Position numbers and translations under genes: made by a program. From Mycobacterium helveticum (GTDB lineage: Bacteria > Actinomycetota > Actinomycetes > Mycobacteriales > Mycobacteriaceae), in the NCBI RefSeq assembly GCF_007714205.1, contig NZ_VMQU01000004.1, positions 37,038 to 101,037 of the forward strand: a stretch of DNA of 64,000 bases, read 5' to 3'. Below, one piece after another: positions 26,473 to 35,458 of the stretch (position 1 is the stretch's first letter; each line of letters opens with the position of its first letter). The notes beneath the pieces were generated by a model. That model had not been told where the DNA came from and searched no databases. It saw only the letters and a program-made list of their open reading frames with translations.

Positions 26473-27080
26473 GACGCGAGAGGTGTTGCCATCGCGACGA
26501 TCATGTCCGCGACCACCGCGATCATCTCGTCGCGGTCGACGGCCACGGTCTGCCGGTGCACCGTGTGCCAGGCGCGGTCCAGCAACCCCATCACCGCGAC
26601 GCCGATGACGTCTGGCGAGTGAGTGCCGTTTCCGGCAATCGCCTGGCCAAGCTTCCACGACGCCCGAGAAACCATGCGGTTGCGGGAATTTCGGAAATTG
26701 TCGTCGTCGGGCGCCGAGTGCGCCGACGCGAGTACGAAAGCACCGTGGTCATCCATGTAGTCGAAGTAGTGACCGACCCAGGCCCGGATGTCGGCCGGGC
26801 CGAACGCTGAGTCGGCCTCGGCCCATTCCGCGATGACGGCGAGGGCTTCGCGGTAGGCGTTCTTGCCGAGGACGTTGAAGATCTCGCGCTTGTCCTTGAA
26901 GTAAGTGTAGAAGCCGGCCCGAGAGATGCCACACGTCTCGGTGATCGCATTGATCGGCGTGCCCGCGTAGCCGCGTTCCAGAAACAGACGGCGACTGGCG
27001 TTCAGGATCGCCGCGCGGGTGCGCTCACCGCGAGTGGCGTCCAACTCCCGCTCGGCGGACGAAGCCGAGGTCACCGTCAT
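26469..27080 (-). CDS. TetR-family regulator
   Basis: 203 aa. The helix-turn-helix spans about residues 38-62 (INAITETCGISRAGFYTYFKDK). The C-terminal domain carries YFDYMDDHGAFVLASAHSAP. It is the first gene of the PPOX operon and divergent from the amidohydrolase at 27228. The 147-bp divergent region carries a 9-bp-arm palindrome (27158-27177) and a weaker GACAGTGTC element (27096-27104), so autoregulation and control of the amidohydrolase are both plausible. Confidence 0.92.
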   Translation of the reverse strand: MTVTSASSAERELDATRGERTRAAILNASRRLFLERGYAGTPINAITETCGISRAGFYTYFKDKREIFNVLGKNAYREALAVIAEWAEADSAFGPADIRAWVGHYFDYMDDHGAFVLASAHSAPDDDNFRNSRNRMVSRASWKLGQAIAGNGTHSPDVIGVAVMGLLDRAWHTVHRQTVAVDRDEMIAVVADMIVAMATPLAS

Positions 27081-27095
27081 GCGGTGACCTTATAT

Positions 27096-27104
27096 GACAG
27101 TGTC
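27096..27104. promoter_or_regulatory. GACA-G-TGTC inverted repeat near TetR start
   Basis: GACAGTGTC, arms GACA/TGTC with one central base, 16 bp upstream of the TetR start codon. It resembles a shortened form of the TGACA/TGTCA sites at 15289 and 27158 and may be an autoregulatory site. Confidence 0.3.
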
Positions 27105-27157
27105 GTCAACTGCAATCAATACACGTCATAGATCATTACTTAGGCAGAAGTGCCCAG

Positions 27158-27177
27158 ACTTGACACAAGTGTCAAGT
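27158..27177. promoter_or_regulatory. Strong palindrome ACTTGACAC-AA-GTGTCAAGT
   Basis: Perfect 9-bp arms around AA, 51 bp before the amidohydrolase ATG and 78 bp before the TetR start. The inner TGACA-N4-TGTCA core is identical in arms and spacing to the site at 15289-15302. The left arm also contains TTGACA, a -35-like hexamer, so binding here would block transcription. Confidence 0.6.
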
Positions 27178-27227
27178 TGCGCGAAGCTCGTAGCCAAGCC
27201 CAAAGTCGAGCAGTGAGAGGCACACCG

Positions 27228-28457
27228 ATGACGCAGTTCACCGACGCACCGATCTTCGACGCCGATCAGCACATGTATGAGACCCCGGATGCGCTGACGC
27301 GATACCTGCCGAAGGAATTCCACTCAAAGGTGCAGTTCGTCCAGATAGGCCGGCACACCCGCATCGCGATCCTGAACAAGATCACCGACTACATGCCGAA
27401 CCCGACATTCGAACGTGTCGCGGCTCCCGGCGCGCACGAGAAGTTCTATTCCGGCCAGAACCCGGAAGGCCTGTCGATGCGGGAAATGTCGGGCCGTGGC
27501 ATCGACACGCCGCCGGGAGCGCGCAACCCGGAAGACCGCATTGCCGAACTCGACCGCCAGGGCGTCGACTCGTGCCTGAACTACCCCACTCTGGCCAATC
27601 TGGTCGAGCACTCGGCCGCCCAGGATCCCGACCTGACGGTGGCGATCATCCATGCCCTGAACCAGTGGATGCTCGAGCACTGGGGCTTCAGCCATGCCAA
27701 CCGGATCTACTCCACGCCGGTGCTCACCCTCGGACTCGTGGACGAAGCGCGTCGCGAACTCGAATACATCCTGGACAACGGCGCGAAGGTCGCGCTGATC
27801 AAGCCCGCGCCAGTGAATGGTTACAAGGGGTGGCGCTCCCCCGCACTGCCCGAGTTCGACCCGTTCTGGCGTGACGTCGAGGCCGCCGGTCTGCCGATTG
27901 TGTTGCACGCCAGCCAACCTCCGTTGCAGGAATACATCGACAGATGGGAACCGCCGTCGACCAGTAGCGCGTTCGAGATGTCAGCATTCAAGTGGACCGC
28001 GCTCGGTCACCGCGAGATCGCTGACATGTTGACCAGCCTGATCTGCCACGGCACGTTGACCCGGTTCCCGAAGCTGCGGATCGCCAGCGTGGAGAACGGC
28101 AGCGCATGGATCAAGCCGCTGTTCGACGACCTGCAGTCGACGTATCATAAGATGCCGCAGAACTTCTCGGAACATCCGCACGACGTGTTTCGTCGTAACG
28201 TCTGGGTCAGCCCGTTCTGGGAGGGCTCGGTCGCCGACGTGGTTGAGACCGTCGGGTGGGACAAGGTGATGTTCGGCTCGGACTGGCCGCATCCCGAAGG
28301 CCTGGCTGAGCCCAAGCGTTACTGGCACTACGCCGAGGGCATGGACAAGCGTCGTACGTATGACTTCATGGGAGACAACGCACGTCGCTTCATGGGACTG
28401 CCGATCGCCAACCCCGATCCGGAGGCCGTCAAGCCGCCGGCGCTGGCCAACGCCTGA
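27228..28457 (+). CDS. Amidohydrolase-2 family metal-dependent hydrolase
   Basis: TIM-barrel protein of 409 aa. The N-terminal motif reads DADQHMYETPDAL (about residues 11-23), with the DxH metal element. LPIVLHASQP holds the barrel histidine (about residue 225), and VMFGSDWPHPEGLAEP near residue 350 holds the conserved aspartate. ATG 27228 has GAGAGG upstream; the frame is open further upstream but without a ribosome site. It is a distant paralogue of the protein at 16557. The large palindrome upstream and the adjacent TetR gene suggest ligand-induced expression. The substrate is unknown, with ring-cleavage or lactone intermediates as candidates. Confidence 0.88.
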   Translation: MTQFTDAPIFDADQHMYETPDALTRYLPKEFHSKVQFVQIGRHTRIAILNKITDYMPNPTFERVAAPGAHEKFYSGQNPEGLSMREMSGRGIDTPPGARNPEDRIAELDRQGVDSCLNYPTLANLVEHSAAQDPDLTVAIIHALNQWMLEHWGFSHANRIYSTPVLTLGLVDEARRELEYILDNGAKVALIKPAPVNGYKGWRSPALPEFDPFWRDVEAAGLPIVLHASQPPLQEYIDRWEPPSTSSAFEMSAFKWTALGHREIADMLTSLICHGTLTRFPKLRIASVENGSAWIKPLFDDLQSTYHKMPQNFSEHPHDVFRRNVWVSPFWEGSVADVVETVGWDKVMFGSDWPHPEGLAEPKRYWHYAEGMDKRRTYDFMGDNARRFMGLPIANPDPEAVKPPALANA

Positions 28458-28484
28458 GGCGACGTCAGCAGTGCTACTGCTCAT

Positions 28485-28501
28485 TTAGTAAGCACGACTA
28501 A
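28485..28501. promoter_or_regulatory. Inverted repeat TTAGT-N7-ACTAA
   Basis: Perfect 5-bp arms in the 100-bp gap before the methyltransferase gene. The segment GTAAGCACGACTAACT (28488-28503) shares 11 of 16 positions with the operator-like element at 14928-14943. It may be an operator or just AT-rich promoter DNA. Confidence 0.3.
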
Positions 28502-28557
28502 CTTTTCGTGTAAGCTCGGAATAGCCCCATTCGCCGAGACCCACGAAAGGGATCCCG

Positions 28558-29499
28558 ATGGCCAGAACTGACAACGACACATGGGACATCAACGAGAGCG
28601 TCGGTGCTACCGCGCTGGGGGTTGCCGGTGGGCGGGCGAAAGAGACCGCAAGCGCCGACCCGCTGATCAGCGATCCTTACGCAAAACTGTTCCTCGAAGC
28701 GGCTGGCGACGGCGTCTGGCGGGTTTACCTCGACGATGAACTACCGGCCCAATTGGCCGATGCTGATCCGCATTTCGAGGACCGGATGCAGGCGATGCTG
28801 GGCTACACGGCGTGCCGGACGAAGTTCTTCGACGACTACTTTCTCGCGGCGGCCGCTGACGGCATCCGGCAGGTCGTCATCTTGGCAGCCGGTTTGGACT
28901 CGCGCGCCTGGCGGCTCGCCTGGCCGGCAGGGAGTGTGGTCTACGAGATCGATCAGCCCAAGGTCTTGGAATTCAAGACCGGCACGCTAGAGTCTCATGC
29001 GGTCGACCCGATCGCGTCCCACGTCAGCGTCGGCATCGACCTGCGTCTGGACTGGCCGAAAGCGCTGGTGCAGGCCGGGTTTGACGCATCAGCTCCAACG
29101 GCGTGGTCGGCAGAGGGCCTGCTGCCTTATCTGACAGCCGACGCCCAGGACCGGTTGTTCGACCGGATCCAGTCGCTCAGCGCGCCCGGAAGCCGCGTTG
29201 CCGTCGAAGCGTTCACCAACGAGTTCTTCAGCGCGGAAAGTTTCAAGCGTCGCGAGGAGCAGACGCAACGCTATCGGCAGGCCGCAATCAAGCTGGGCGG
29301 CAAAGACATCACCGAGTCCGCCAACTTGCTTTACGAAGAAGAACGAACCGAAGTCGCCGATTGGCTGCAAGCGCACGGCTGGACCGTCACGGCTGCGACC
29401 AGCGCAGAGGATCTGATGGCCGCCAGCAACCGGGCTGTCCCCGCGGGCCTCGATGCCGCGGTCCCGGAAAGTGTCTTTGTCGAAGGCCGGCTGCGCTGA
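28558..29499 (+). CDS. Class I SAM-dependent methyltransferase, TIGR00027 family
   Basis: 313 aa with the layout of the mycobacterial TIGR00027 family, related to leucine carboxyl methyltransferases. [19 protein letters not shown] near the start, the SAM-binding [13 protein letters not shown] (about residues 104-116), the acidic loop [12 protein letters not shown] and the AEGLLPYL segment are all present. Mycobacterial genomes carry many paralogues, most with unknown methyl acceptors. AAAGGGA precedes ATG 28558. It follows the amidohydrolase by 100 bp, with its own possible promoter. Confidence 0.95.
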   Translation: MARTDNDTWDINESVGATALGVAGGRAKETASADPLISDPYAKLFLEAAGDGVWRVYLDDELPAQLADADPHFEDRMQAMLGYTACRTKFFDDYFLAAAADGIRQVVILAAGLDSRAWRLAWPAGSVVYEIDQPKVLEFKTGTLESHAVDPIASHVSVGIDLRLDWPKALVQAGFDASAPTAWSAEGLLPYLTADAQDRLFDRIQSLSAPGSRVAVEAFTNEFFSAESFKRREEQTQRYRQAAIKLGGKDITESANLLYEEERTEVADWLQAHGWTVTAATSAEDLMAASNRAVPAGLDAAVPESVFVEGRLR

Positions 29500-29562
29500 C
29501 CCCACTGGCGCCCGATGACGTCAAAGATTCAATGCCTTCTCGGGGACGCCCGGTGGACAGCC

Positions 29563-29582
29563 TGGCCGCGAGGCGGCGGCCA
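29563..29582. terminator. GC-rich hairpin between convergent genes
   Basis: Perfect 7-bp arms TGGCCGC and GCGGCCA around a 6-bp loop, in the 91-bp gap between the methyltransferase and the leftward small gene. There is no T-run, which is usual for mycobacterial intrinsic terminators. It could serve both strands. Confidence 0.35.
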
Positions 29583-29590
29583 CTCGCCTG

Positions 29591-29893
29591 TCAGTCGCTG
29601 GCGGGCAGCGGCTTGGCTTCCTTGAGCACCAGCGGGGTCGCACCGACGCTGAGTGAGCCCACGCCGGCCTTGGTGACCAGCACCTCGGCGCCATCGTCGT
29701 CGACGTAGCGCTTGCCCATCGTGCTGCCGTCGGCGAAGTCCGGGTCGGGCGTGGCGTCGGCGGGCCGCTCGGCATCCAGAGGCAGCATCGGTCGGCCCCC
29801 GCAACGCAAATCGTCGAGGCTTTCGGCCGCTTTGACGACGATGACCTGAGTGTTGCAGACCTGGCTCTGCAGCCGCGTTCCGTTCTTGATCAT
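29591..29893 (-). CDS. Hypothetical protein of 100 aa next to a synthetase
   Basis: Small soluble protein with no domain I can name. The N-terminus KNGTRLQSQVCNTQVIVVK forms a short beta-rich segment with Cys13. CGGRPMLPL (about residues 31-39) and DFADGSTMGKRYVDDDGAEVL follow. Two cysteines might bind a metal or disulfide, but spacing does not fit a known motif. GAAAGG precedes ATG 29893. It lies 11 bp after the synthetase stop and is probably co-translated with it, possibly as an accessory factor. Confidence 0.72.
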   Translation of the reverse strand: MIKNGTRLQSQVCNTQVIVVKAAESLDDLRCGGRPMLPLDAERPADATPDPDFADGSTMGKRYVDDDGAEVLVTKAGVGSLSVGATPLVLKEAKPLPASD

Positions 29894-29904
29894 GTTGCCT
29901 TTCC

Positions 29905-31419
29905 TCAGTTTTCGGTGATCGCGTCCCGGAGGCTTTCCACGATCTCACGACGAAGCAGCTTTCCCGTTGCATTAGTCGGTAGCTCGTCACGAAAGACGAC
30001 CCGGTCGGGCGTGCGTGATCCCCGCAGGGCCTTCCGGACGTACTCACGAAGGTCGGCCGGATCCGGATCGGCGCCGGCGGCCGGAACGACCACCGCGACG
30101 ATGGCCTGCCCCCACTCGGCATCCTCTACACCGACGACGGCGACCTCGTGCACGTCGGGATGCTCGACGAGCACGTCTTCGAGCTCGGCGGGCGCAATGT
30201 TCTCACCGCCCCGAATGATGGTGTCATCGGCACGACCGGTGATGAACAGATAGCCGTCCTCGTCGAGGGTCGCGATGTCCCTGGTGGGGAACCAGCCCTC
30301 GGCGTCGAGCACCGAGCCGATTCCGGTGTATTTGCCGGAAACCTGTTCGCCGCGGACGAAGAGCTCACCCGGTTCACCCGGGCCGAGGACGGCACCGTTC
30401 TCGTCACGGATCTGCACCTCGATGCCGGGCACCGGCTGCCCGACCGAGCCGAGTCGCTTGGCGCGCAACTCGTCTGGATTGCCGTGTGCATCGCGGTGGT
30501 CATCGGGGGTGAGTACCGCGATTGTCGAACTGGTTTCGGTAAGACCGTAGGCATTGACGAATCCGACGTGCGGCATCAAGTCGAGTGCCTTGCGCACCAA
30601 CGGGAGTGCGACCTTCGATCCACCGTAGGCCAGGTTGCGCAGCGTTCGCAGTTCGACGGGCTCCCGTTCGAGCGCGGCGACAATGCGGTCCATCATGGTG
30701 GGCACCACGGTCGCGGTCGTCACCTTCTCCTCGGCGACAAGACGCACCCATTCGCGAGCGTCGAAGTTGGCCAGGTACACCATCTTGCGGCCCGCATACA
30801 AGTTCGACATCGCGGCGTTGACCCCGGCGATGTGATAAGGAGGCACGCAGATCAGGGCCGCATCCGTGTCATCGGCCGAACCGAACTCGACGGTGCCGGT
30901 GATGTAACTGGTGAGGTTGCCGTGGGACAGCTCGACCGCCTTCGGCTTGGAGGTGGTCCCCGACGTGAACAGCACGATCGCTATGTCGTCCGGATCGGCG
31001 AACTCTACTGCGGCGTCGGTGGTGCGCGCCGCGGCCAAGAAGTCCTCGGAGGACATCACGCGCTTGCCGGCATCGCCGACCAAACCGCGGTAACGGTCGT
31101 CGACGATCACCAGCGGATGGGGTAGCCGCTCGATCAACTCCCGGACACCCTCGGCGCTCAATCGGTAGTTGATCGGAGTGTACGGAACCGCTGCGCGAGC
31201 CGCGGCGAAAATCAGCAGCGGCTGCAGGAGCCCGCCTGACCCGACGTAAGCGACGTGTTCGACCCCGGCGGCGGCGATCACACCCGCTCCCCCGTCAGCC
31301 AACCCACTGAGCTCGCCGGTGGTCAACCGATTGGCGCCGTCGACCAACGCCAGCCGGTCGGGGTCGCACGAGACCGCCATCTCCAACAACAACGAAATGC
31401 TCAACGCCTCAGCCTTCAT
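29905..31419 (-). CDS. Acyl-CoA synthetase, AMP-binding (FadD-type)
   Basis: 504-aa adenylate-forming ligase. VLFTSGTTSKPKAVEL is the P-loop motif (about residue 150), YGLTETSS lies in the middle, GRADDTIIRGGENIAPAE is the hinge region, and the catalytic lysine sits in PTNATGKLLRRE. The start at ATG 31419 lacks a strong ribosome site; ATG 31383 is possible. It is divergent from the thiolase-P450 operon at 31541, with the shared CTATATAGTTATAG element between them, so both are likely co-regulated, and it could activate that operon's substrate. Confidence 0.93.
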   Translation of the reverse strand: MKAEALSISLLLEMAVSCDPDRLALVDGANRLTTGELSGLADGGAGVIAAAGVEHVAYVGSGGLLQPLLIFAAARAAVPYTPINYRLSAEGVRELIERLPHPLVIVDDRYRGLVGDAGKRVMSSEDFLAAARTTDAAVEFADPDDIAIVLFTSGTTSKPKAVELSHGNLTSYITGTVEFGSADDTDAALICVPPYHIAGVNAAMSNLYAGRKMVYLANFDAREWVRLVAEEKVTTATVVPTMMDRIVAALEREPVELRTLRNLAYGGSKVALPLVRKALDLMPHVGFVNAYGLTETSSTIAVLTPDDHRDAHGNPDELRAKRLGSVGQPVPGIEVQIRDENGAVLGPGEPGELFVRGEQVSGKYTGIGSVLDAEGWFPTRDIATLDEDGYLFITGRADDTIIRGGENIAPAELEDVLVEHPDVHEVAVVGVEDAEWGQAIVAVVVPAAGADPDPADLREYVRKALRGSRTPDRVVFRDELPTNATGKLLRREIVESLRDAITEN

Positions 31420-31459
31420 TCACGGATACCCAGATTGTAGGGCCCCTTTTTAGAATCAG

Positions 31460-31473
31460 CTATATAGTTATAG
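31460..31473. promoter_or_regulatory. CTATATAGTTATAG element, copy 1
   Basis: 14-bp near-palindrome (arms CTATA/TATAG around TAGT) in the divergent promoter between the synthetase and thiolase genes. An identical 14-mer occurs at 55828-55841, also in a divergent promoter. It contains TATAGT, which could be a -10 hexamer, so it may be core promoter, operator or both. Confidence 0.5.
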
Positions 31474-31540
31474 GCTTAGAGGCGTCCCCGTCAAAGCACG
31501 CTCCCGGGGCTGCACGTTGCCGCCTGCCGGAAGGAACACC

Positions 31541-32695
31541 ATGAGCAGCACGCCCGACATCGCCATCATCGGCGTCGGACTTCACCCGTTCGGTCGACAC
31601 GAGGACCGGTCGGCGCTGGAAATGGGCGCCGTAGCGATCAGTAGGGCACTGCGCGATGCGGGGGTGCAATGGTCGGACGTGGGCAGTCTTTATGCGGGCA
31701 GCCTCGAGGTGTCCAATCCCGAGGCGGTGACGGGGTTGGTCGGGATGACCGGCCTGCCGGCGCGGGCCACGCTGAGCGGCTGCGCGACCGGCAACTCGCT
31801 GTTGACCCTGGCCGCGCGAGACGTCCAACTCGGCGAAGCCGACATTGCGGTAGGCGTGGGGCTGGACAAGCATCCGCGGGGCGCGTTCGGCGCCGACCCG
31901 TCGGTGTCCGGGCTGCCCCAGTGGTACGGCGACCAGGGCATGTTCCTGACCACGCATTACTTCGGCACCAAGATCATGCGATACATGCACGATCACGGCA
32001 TCACCGAGGAGACCCTGGCCCGGGTGGCGGCCAAGAACTTCGAAAATGGGGCGCTGGCGCCACACGCGTGGCGCCGCAAGCCGATGAGCGTCGACGCGAT
32101 CCTGAGCTCTCCGATCGTGAACGCTCCACTGCGCCAATACATGTACTGCAACCCAAACGAAGGCGCCGCCGCCGTGGTGGTGTGCCGCGCCGAGGCGGCC
32201 AAGCTATACACCGACAGTCCGATCTACCTGCGCTCAACCGCGTTGCGAAGCCGCCGCGAGGGCGCCTACGAGCTCCTTCGTACCTCGATTGAGCTGCCCA
32301 TCGTGCCCGGCACCACCGCGGAGGCCGCCCGCGCCGCCTACGAGTTGGCCGGGATAGGGCCCGAGGACGTCGACGTCGCGCAACTGCAAGACACCGACTC
32401 CGGGTCCGAGATCATCCACATGGCCGAGACCGGCCTGTGCAAGGACGGCGAACAGGAGGCACTGCTCGCCGACGGCGCCACCAAAATCGGTGGCCGGCTG
32501 CCTATCAACACCGACGGTGGCCTGCTGGCAAACGGTGAACCGGTCGGCGCATCCGGTCTTCGCCAGGTCTACGAGCTCGTCCATCAATTGCGCGGTACCG
32601 CGGGTGACCGTCAGGTGCCGAACGATCCGCAGGTCGGGCTGGCCCAGTTGTATGGGGCACCCGGAACCGCAGCCGTCGCCATCTTGTCCAAGTAG
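31541..32695 (+). CDS. Thiolase-family protein with Glu in place of catalytic His
   Basis: 384 aa. The nucleophile C81 is present in LSGCATGNSLL. The region that normally holds the His/Asn motif reads AQLQDTDSGSEIIHMAETG, and the last motif is DGGLLANGEPVGASG, where GEP replaces GHP. This pattern is typical of a lipid-transfer/thiolase-like branch and need not be a standard thiolase. GGAAGGA precedes ATG 31541. It leads a six-gene operon with P450, synthetase, fused ACAD, CoA-transferase and SDR genes, so it probably cleaves the final 3-keto intermediate or a branched aldol product. Confidence 0.9.
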   Translation: MSSTPDIAIIGVGLHPFGRHEDRSALEMGAVAISRALRDAGVQWSDVGSLYAGSLEVSNPEAVTGLVGMTGLPARATLSGCATGNSLLTLAARDVQLGEADIAVGVGLDKHPRGAFGADPSVSGLPQWYGDQGMFLTTHYFGTKIMRYMHDHGITEETLARVAAKNFENGALAPHAWRRKPMSVDAILSSPIVNAPLRQYMYCNPNEGAAAVVVCRAEAAKLYTDSPIYLRSTALRSRREGAYELLRTSIELPIVPGTTAEAARAAYELAGIGPEDVDVAQLQDTDSGSEIIHMAETGLCKDGEQEALLADGATKIGGRLPINTDGGLLANGEPVGASGLRQVYELVHQLRGTAGDRQVPNDPQVGLAQLYGAPGTAAVAILSK

Positions 32696-32721
32696 CCGCC
32701 ATCCCGAAGGGAGTACTGCCG

Positions 32722-33942
32722 ATGACCGACACCCAGGCGGAGTCGCGCCCACGCGCCGAGGTCGACCTCGACCACCACTCACCCGAGTTCCGCGAGGACC
32801 CGTATGGCCGGTTCCGCGAGATGCGCGAATCAGGCTGTCCGGTCGCACATTCCGATCACTACGAAGGCTTCTGGGCGCTGGTCGACTACGCATCGGTCTT
32901 CGAAGCGGCCCGCGACGACGACCTGTTCAACTCCTATCCGTCGGTGGGGGTGCCGGCCAGTGAGCTGCCACTGCCGATCCTGCCGATCGAGTCGGATCCA
33001 CCAGAGACCCAGGAGTTGCGCGAGGTCACCCTCAAACGCTTCTCCCCGGGATCGGCGGAGCGATTCCGCGAGTCAGCCATCGAGATGACCAACGAGGCGA
33101 TCGATGCCTTCATCGAGCGCGGCGAGTGCGACCTGGTCGGTGAGCTGACGACGCCGCTGCCGGCCCGGTTGATTCTGCGGCTGTTGAACTTCGACGAGTC
33201 GCGTTTCATGGACTGGGTCGGCTGGGTGCACACCACCGTGCACGACCGTGCTCACGACCCGGAGAAGGCCGCAATCGCCGGCATGGAGATGTTCGGCGAG
33301 ATTGGCAAGCACATGGCGCAGCGGCGCGCCGAAGGGCTCGGCGACGACCTGTTCAGTGACATCCTGCGCGGAACGCTGAACGGCGAACCGCTGGACGACG
33401 GTCAGATCACCATGTACACGGTGCTGATGATGCTCGGCGGCATGGATACCACCAGCGGCTTCACCGGCAATGTGCTGTTGCGGCTGTGCAAGGACGACGA
33501 TCTGCGGGCCAAGTTCAAAGCCGATCCGAGCCTGGTGAAGAAGTCCACCGACGAGCTGCTGCGCCTGTACACGCCGACACTCGGTTTGGCGCGCACCGTC
33601 TCGCGCGACGCCGACTTCCACGGCCAGCGGCTGTGCCAGGGCGACCGGGCGATCCTGATGTGGGCAGCGGCCAACCGAGACCCCGCAATGTTCGAGGACC
33701 CTGACGAACTCGACCTCGATCGCCCAAATGCCAAGAAGCACATGGCGTTCGGTGTGGGCATGCACCGCTGCCTGGGTTCGCACTATGCCAAGCTGATGTT
33801 CGACGTGATGATCACCCAGGTGCTCAAGCGGCTACCCGACTTCGAGTTGGCCGGTAATCCGAAACTGTTCGAGGACGCGGGCGAGGTGTACGCCGTGCGC
33901 GAACTGCCGGTCCGTTTCACGCCCGGGCCGCGGGTGGGTTGA
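32722..33942 (+). CDS. Cytochrome P450
   Basis: Complete 406-aa P450. The I-helix motif is LMMLGGMDTTSG (about residues 229-240), the ExxR element lies in DELLR, and the haem loop is FGVGMHRCLGSHYAK with the cysteine ligand near residue 350. GAAGGGAG precedes ATG 32722. It sits between the thiolase and synthetase genes, a frequent arrangement where the P450 oxidises a terminal methyl to the acid that the synthetase then activates. The 3Fe-4S ferredoxin at 14988 is a candidate electron donor. Confidence 0.96.
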   Translation: MTDTQAESRPRAEVDLDHHSPEFREDPYGRFREMRESGCPVAHSDHYEGFWALVDYASVFEAARDDDLFNSYPSVGVPASELPLPILPIESDPPETQELREVTLKRFSPGSAERFRESAIEMTNEAIDAFIERGECDLVGELTTPLPARLILRLLNFDESRFMDWVGWVHTTVHDRAHDPEKAAIAGMEMFGEIGKHMAQRRAEGLGDDLFSDILRGTLNGEPLDDGQITMYTVLMMLGGMDTTSGFTGNVLLRLCKDDDLRAKFKADPSLVKKSTDELLRLYTPTLGLARTVSRDADFHGQRLCQGDRAILMWAAANRDPAMFEDPDELDLDRPNAKKHMAFGVGMHRCLGSHYAKLMFDVMITQVLKRLPDFELAGNPKLFEDAGEVYAVRELPVRFTPGPRVG

Positions 33943-33967
33943 CGGCCGGCCGGGACGGGAGAACACG

Positions 33968-35458
33968 GTGACGGCTGGCACCATCGCCGGGCTGCTGGAT
34001 GAGTGCGCCGCCAGCCGACCGGATCGTCCGCTGCTGCGCGACGTCGACGGCGAGACACTCACCATCTCGCAGGTAGCCGCGCTGGCGTCGGCCGCCGCGG
34101 GATGGTTGGCAGATGCCGGTGTGCGCCCCGGCATAACGGTCGCCTGGCAGCTGCCCTCACACGTCAACGCCGCAGTGGTAATGCTGGCCCTTGCCCGCAT
34201 GCCCGTTACGCAGGCCCCGGTATTGCACCTCTATCGGTGCCGCGAGGTGTGCGCGGCGGTCGACGTCGCGCGCGCGGACATCCTGCTGGTCGACGAGTCG
34301 ACGGCCGCCAATGCGGCGCCCGGGCTACCGACAATCACGGTTCCTGCCGACCTTGTCCGTCGGCTCCAGACGTCGCCGGCCGCGGGCGCCGAGTACGAAG
34401 CGCCTCACGGCGCAGCGGAGCCGCGCTGGGTGTACTTCACGTCGGGCACCACCGGGCGCCCGAAAGCCGTGCGCCACACCGACGGCACGTTGCTCAGCGC
34501 GGCCCGCGGTTATGTCGCTCATCTCGGTGTGGGCAGTCATCCGCGGGAAGTTGGCACCATCGCGTTCCCCATCGCCCACATCGGCGGCATGGTCTACCTC
34601 GCCACCGCTCTGTTCGGCGACTTTCCGGTGGTGCTCATCCCCAAGGTTTCCGCAGCCGACCTGCCCCGGGTGCTCGCGGAACGCCAGGTGACGGTGACCG
34701 GAGCGAGCACCGCCTTCTACCAGATGCTGCTGGCCGCCCAAATGGCCGCGCCCACAACGGAATTGTTGATGCCGTCGCTGCGGATGCTAATCGGCGGGGG
34801 TGCCGCGTGTCCCCCCGAGGTGCACAGACAGGTGCGTGAACACCTACGCGTTCCGGTCGTGCATGCCTACGGAATGACCGAGGCACCGATGATCTGCGTC
34901 AGCGAGGCCACCGACACCGACGAACAACTGGCCAACAGCGCGGGCCGGCCCATCCCCGGATCGCAGGTGCGGATCGCAGCGAACGGCGAGATCGAGCTGC
35001 GCGGCGACAACCTGACACCCGGATATCTGCAGCACGACCAGTGGGCCGACGCGATCACCGCGGACGGGTGGTTCCGCAGCGGCGACCGGGGCCACCTTCG
35101 CCCGGACGGCCGCATCGTGGTCACCGGTCGCACCAAGGATTTGATCATTCGCAAGGGCGAGAACGTCGCCCCTGACGAGATCGAGAACGAACTGCTGGCC
35201 CACCCCCTGGTCGACGAAATCGCCGTCCTCGGCCAGCCCGACGAACTGCGCGGTGAGCTGGTGTGCGCGGTCGTGCGTCGTTCGCCACGCCATCGCGACG
35301 TCACCCTCGACGAACTCTGCACGTTCCTCGACGAACGCGGGCTGATGAAGCAGAAGTGGCCCGAGCGGCTCGTCCTCGTCGACGAGTTCCCGCTGACGGG
35401 GCTCGGCAAGGTCGCCAAGTCCGAGCTGGCCCGGCAGATCGCAGGAGGAACCCGATGA
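33968..35458 (+). CDS. Acyl-CoA synthetase, AMP-binding
   Basis: 496-aa ligase starting at GTG 33968 with GGGAG upstream. VYFTSGTTGRPKAVRHTDG is the nucleotide motif (about residue 158), YGMTEAPMIC lies mid-protein, GRTKDLIIRKGENVAPDE is the hinge and PLTGLGKVAKSE carries the catalytic lysine. The overall look is closer to cyclohexanecarboxylate-type and medium-chain ligases than to long-chain FadD proteins. The stop overlaps the fused ACAD start by 4 bp (ATGA), tying activation directly to dehydrogenation. Confidence 0.93.
   Translation: MTAGTIAGLLDECAASRPDRPLLRDVDGETLTISQVAALASAAAGWLADAGVRPGITVAWQLPSHVNAAVVMLALARMPVTQAPVLHLYRCREVCAAVDVARADILLVDESTAANAAPGLPTITVPADLVRRLQTSPAAGAEYEAPHGAAEPRWVYFTSGTTGRPKAVRHTDGTLLSAARGYVAHLGVGSHPREVGTIAFPIAHIGGMVYLATALFGDFPVVLIPKVSAADLPRVLAERQVTVTGASTAFYQMLLAAQMAAPTTELLMPSLRMLIGGGAACPPEVHRQVREHLRVPVVHAYGMTEAPMICVSEATDTDEQLANSAGRPIPGSQVRIAANGEIELRGDNLTPGYLQHDQWADAITADGWFRSGDRGHLRPDGRIVVTGRTKDLIIRKGENVAPDEIENELLAHPLVDEIAVLGQPDELRGELVCAVVRRSPRHRDVTLDELCTFLDERGLMKQKWPERLVLVDEFPLTGLGKVAKSELARQIAGGTR

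Noticed and set aside
29516..29523. TGACGTCA palindrome
   Set aside because: An 8-bp palindrome in an intergenic convergent region without a promoter; chance is the simplest reading.
35263..35454. N-terminal extension of the fused ACAD
   Set aside because: It lies inside the synthetase gene in another frame and is Arg/Pro-rich noise. ATG 35455 has a perfect ribosome site.
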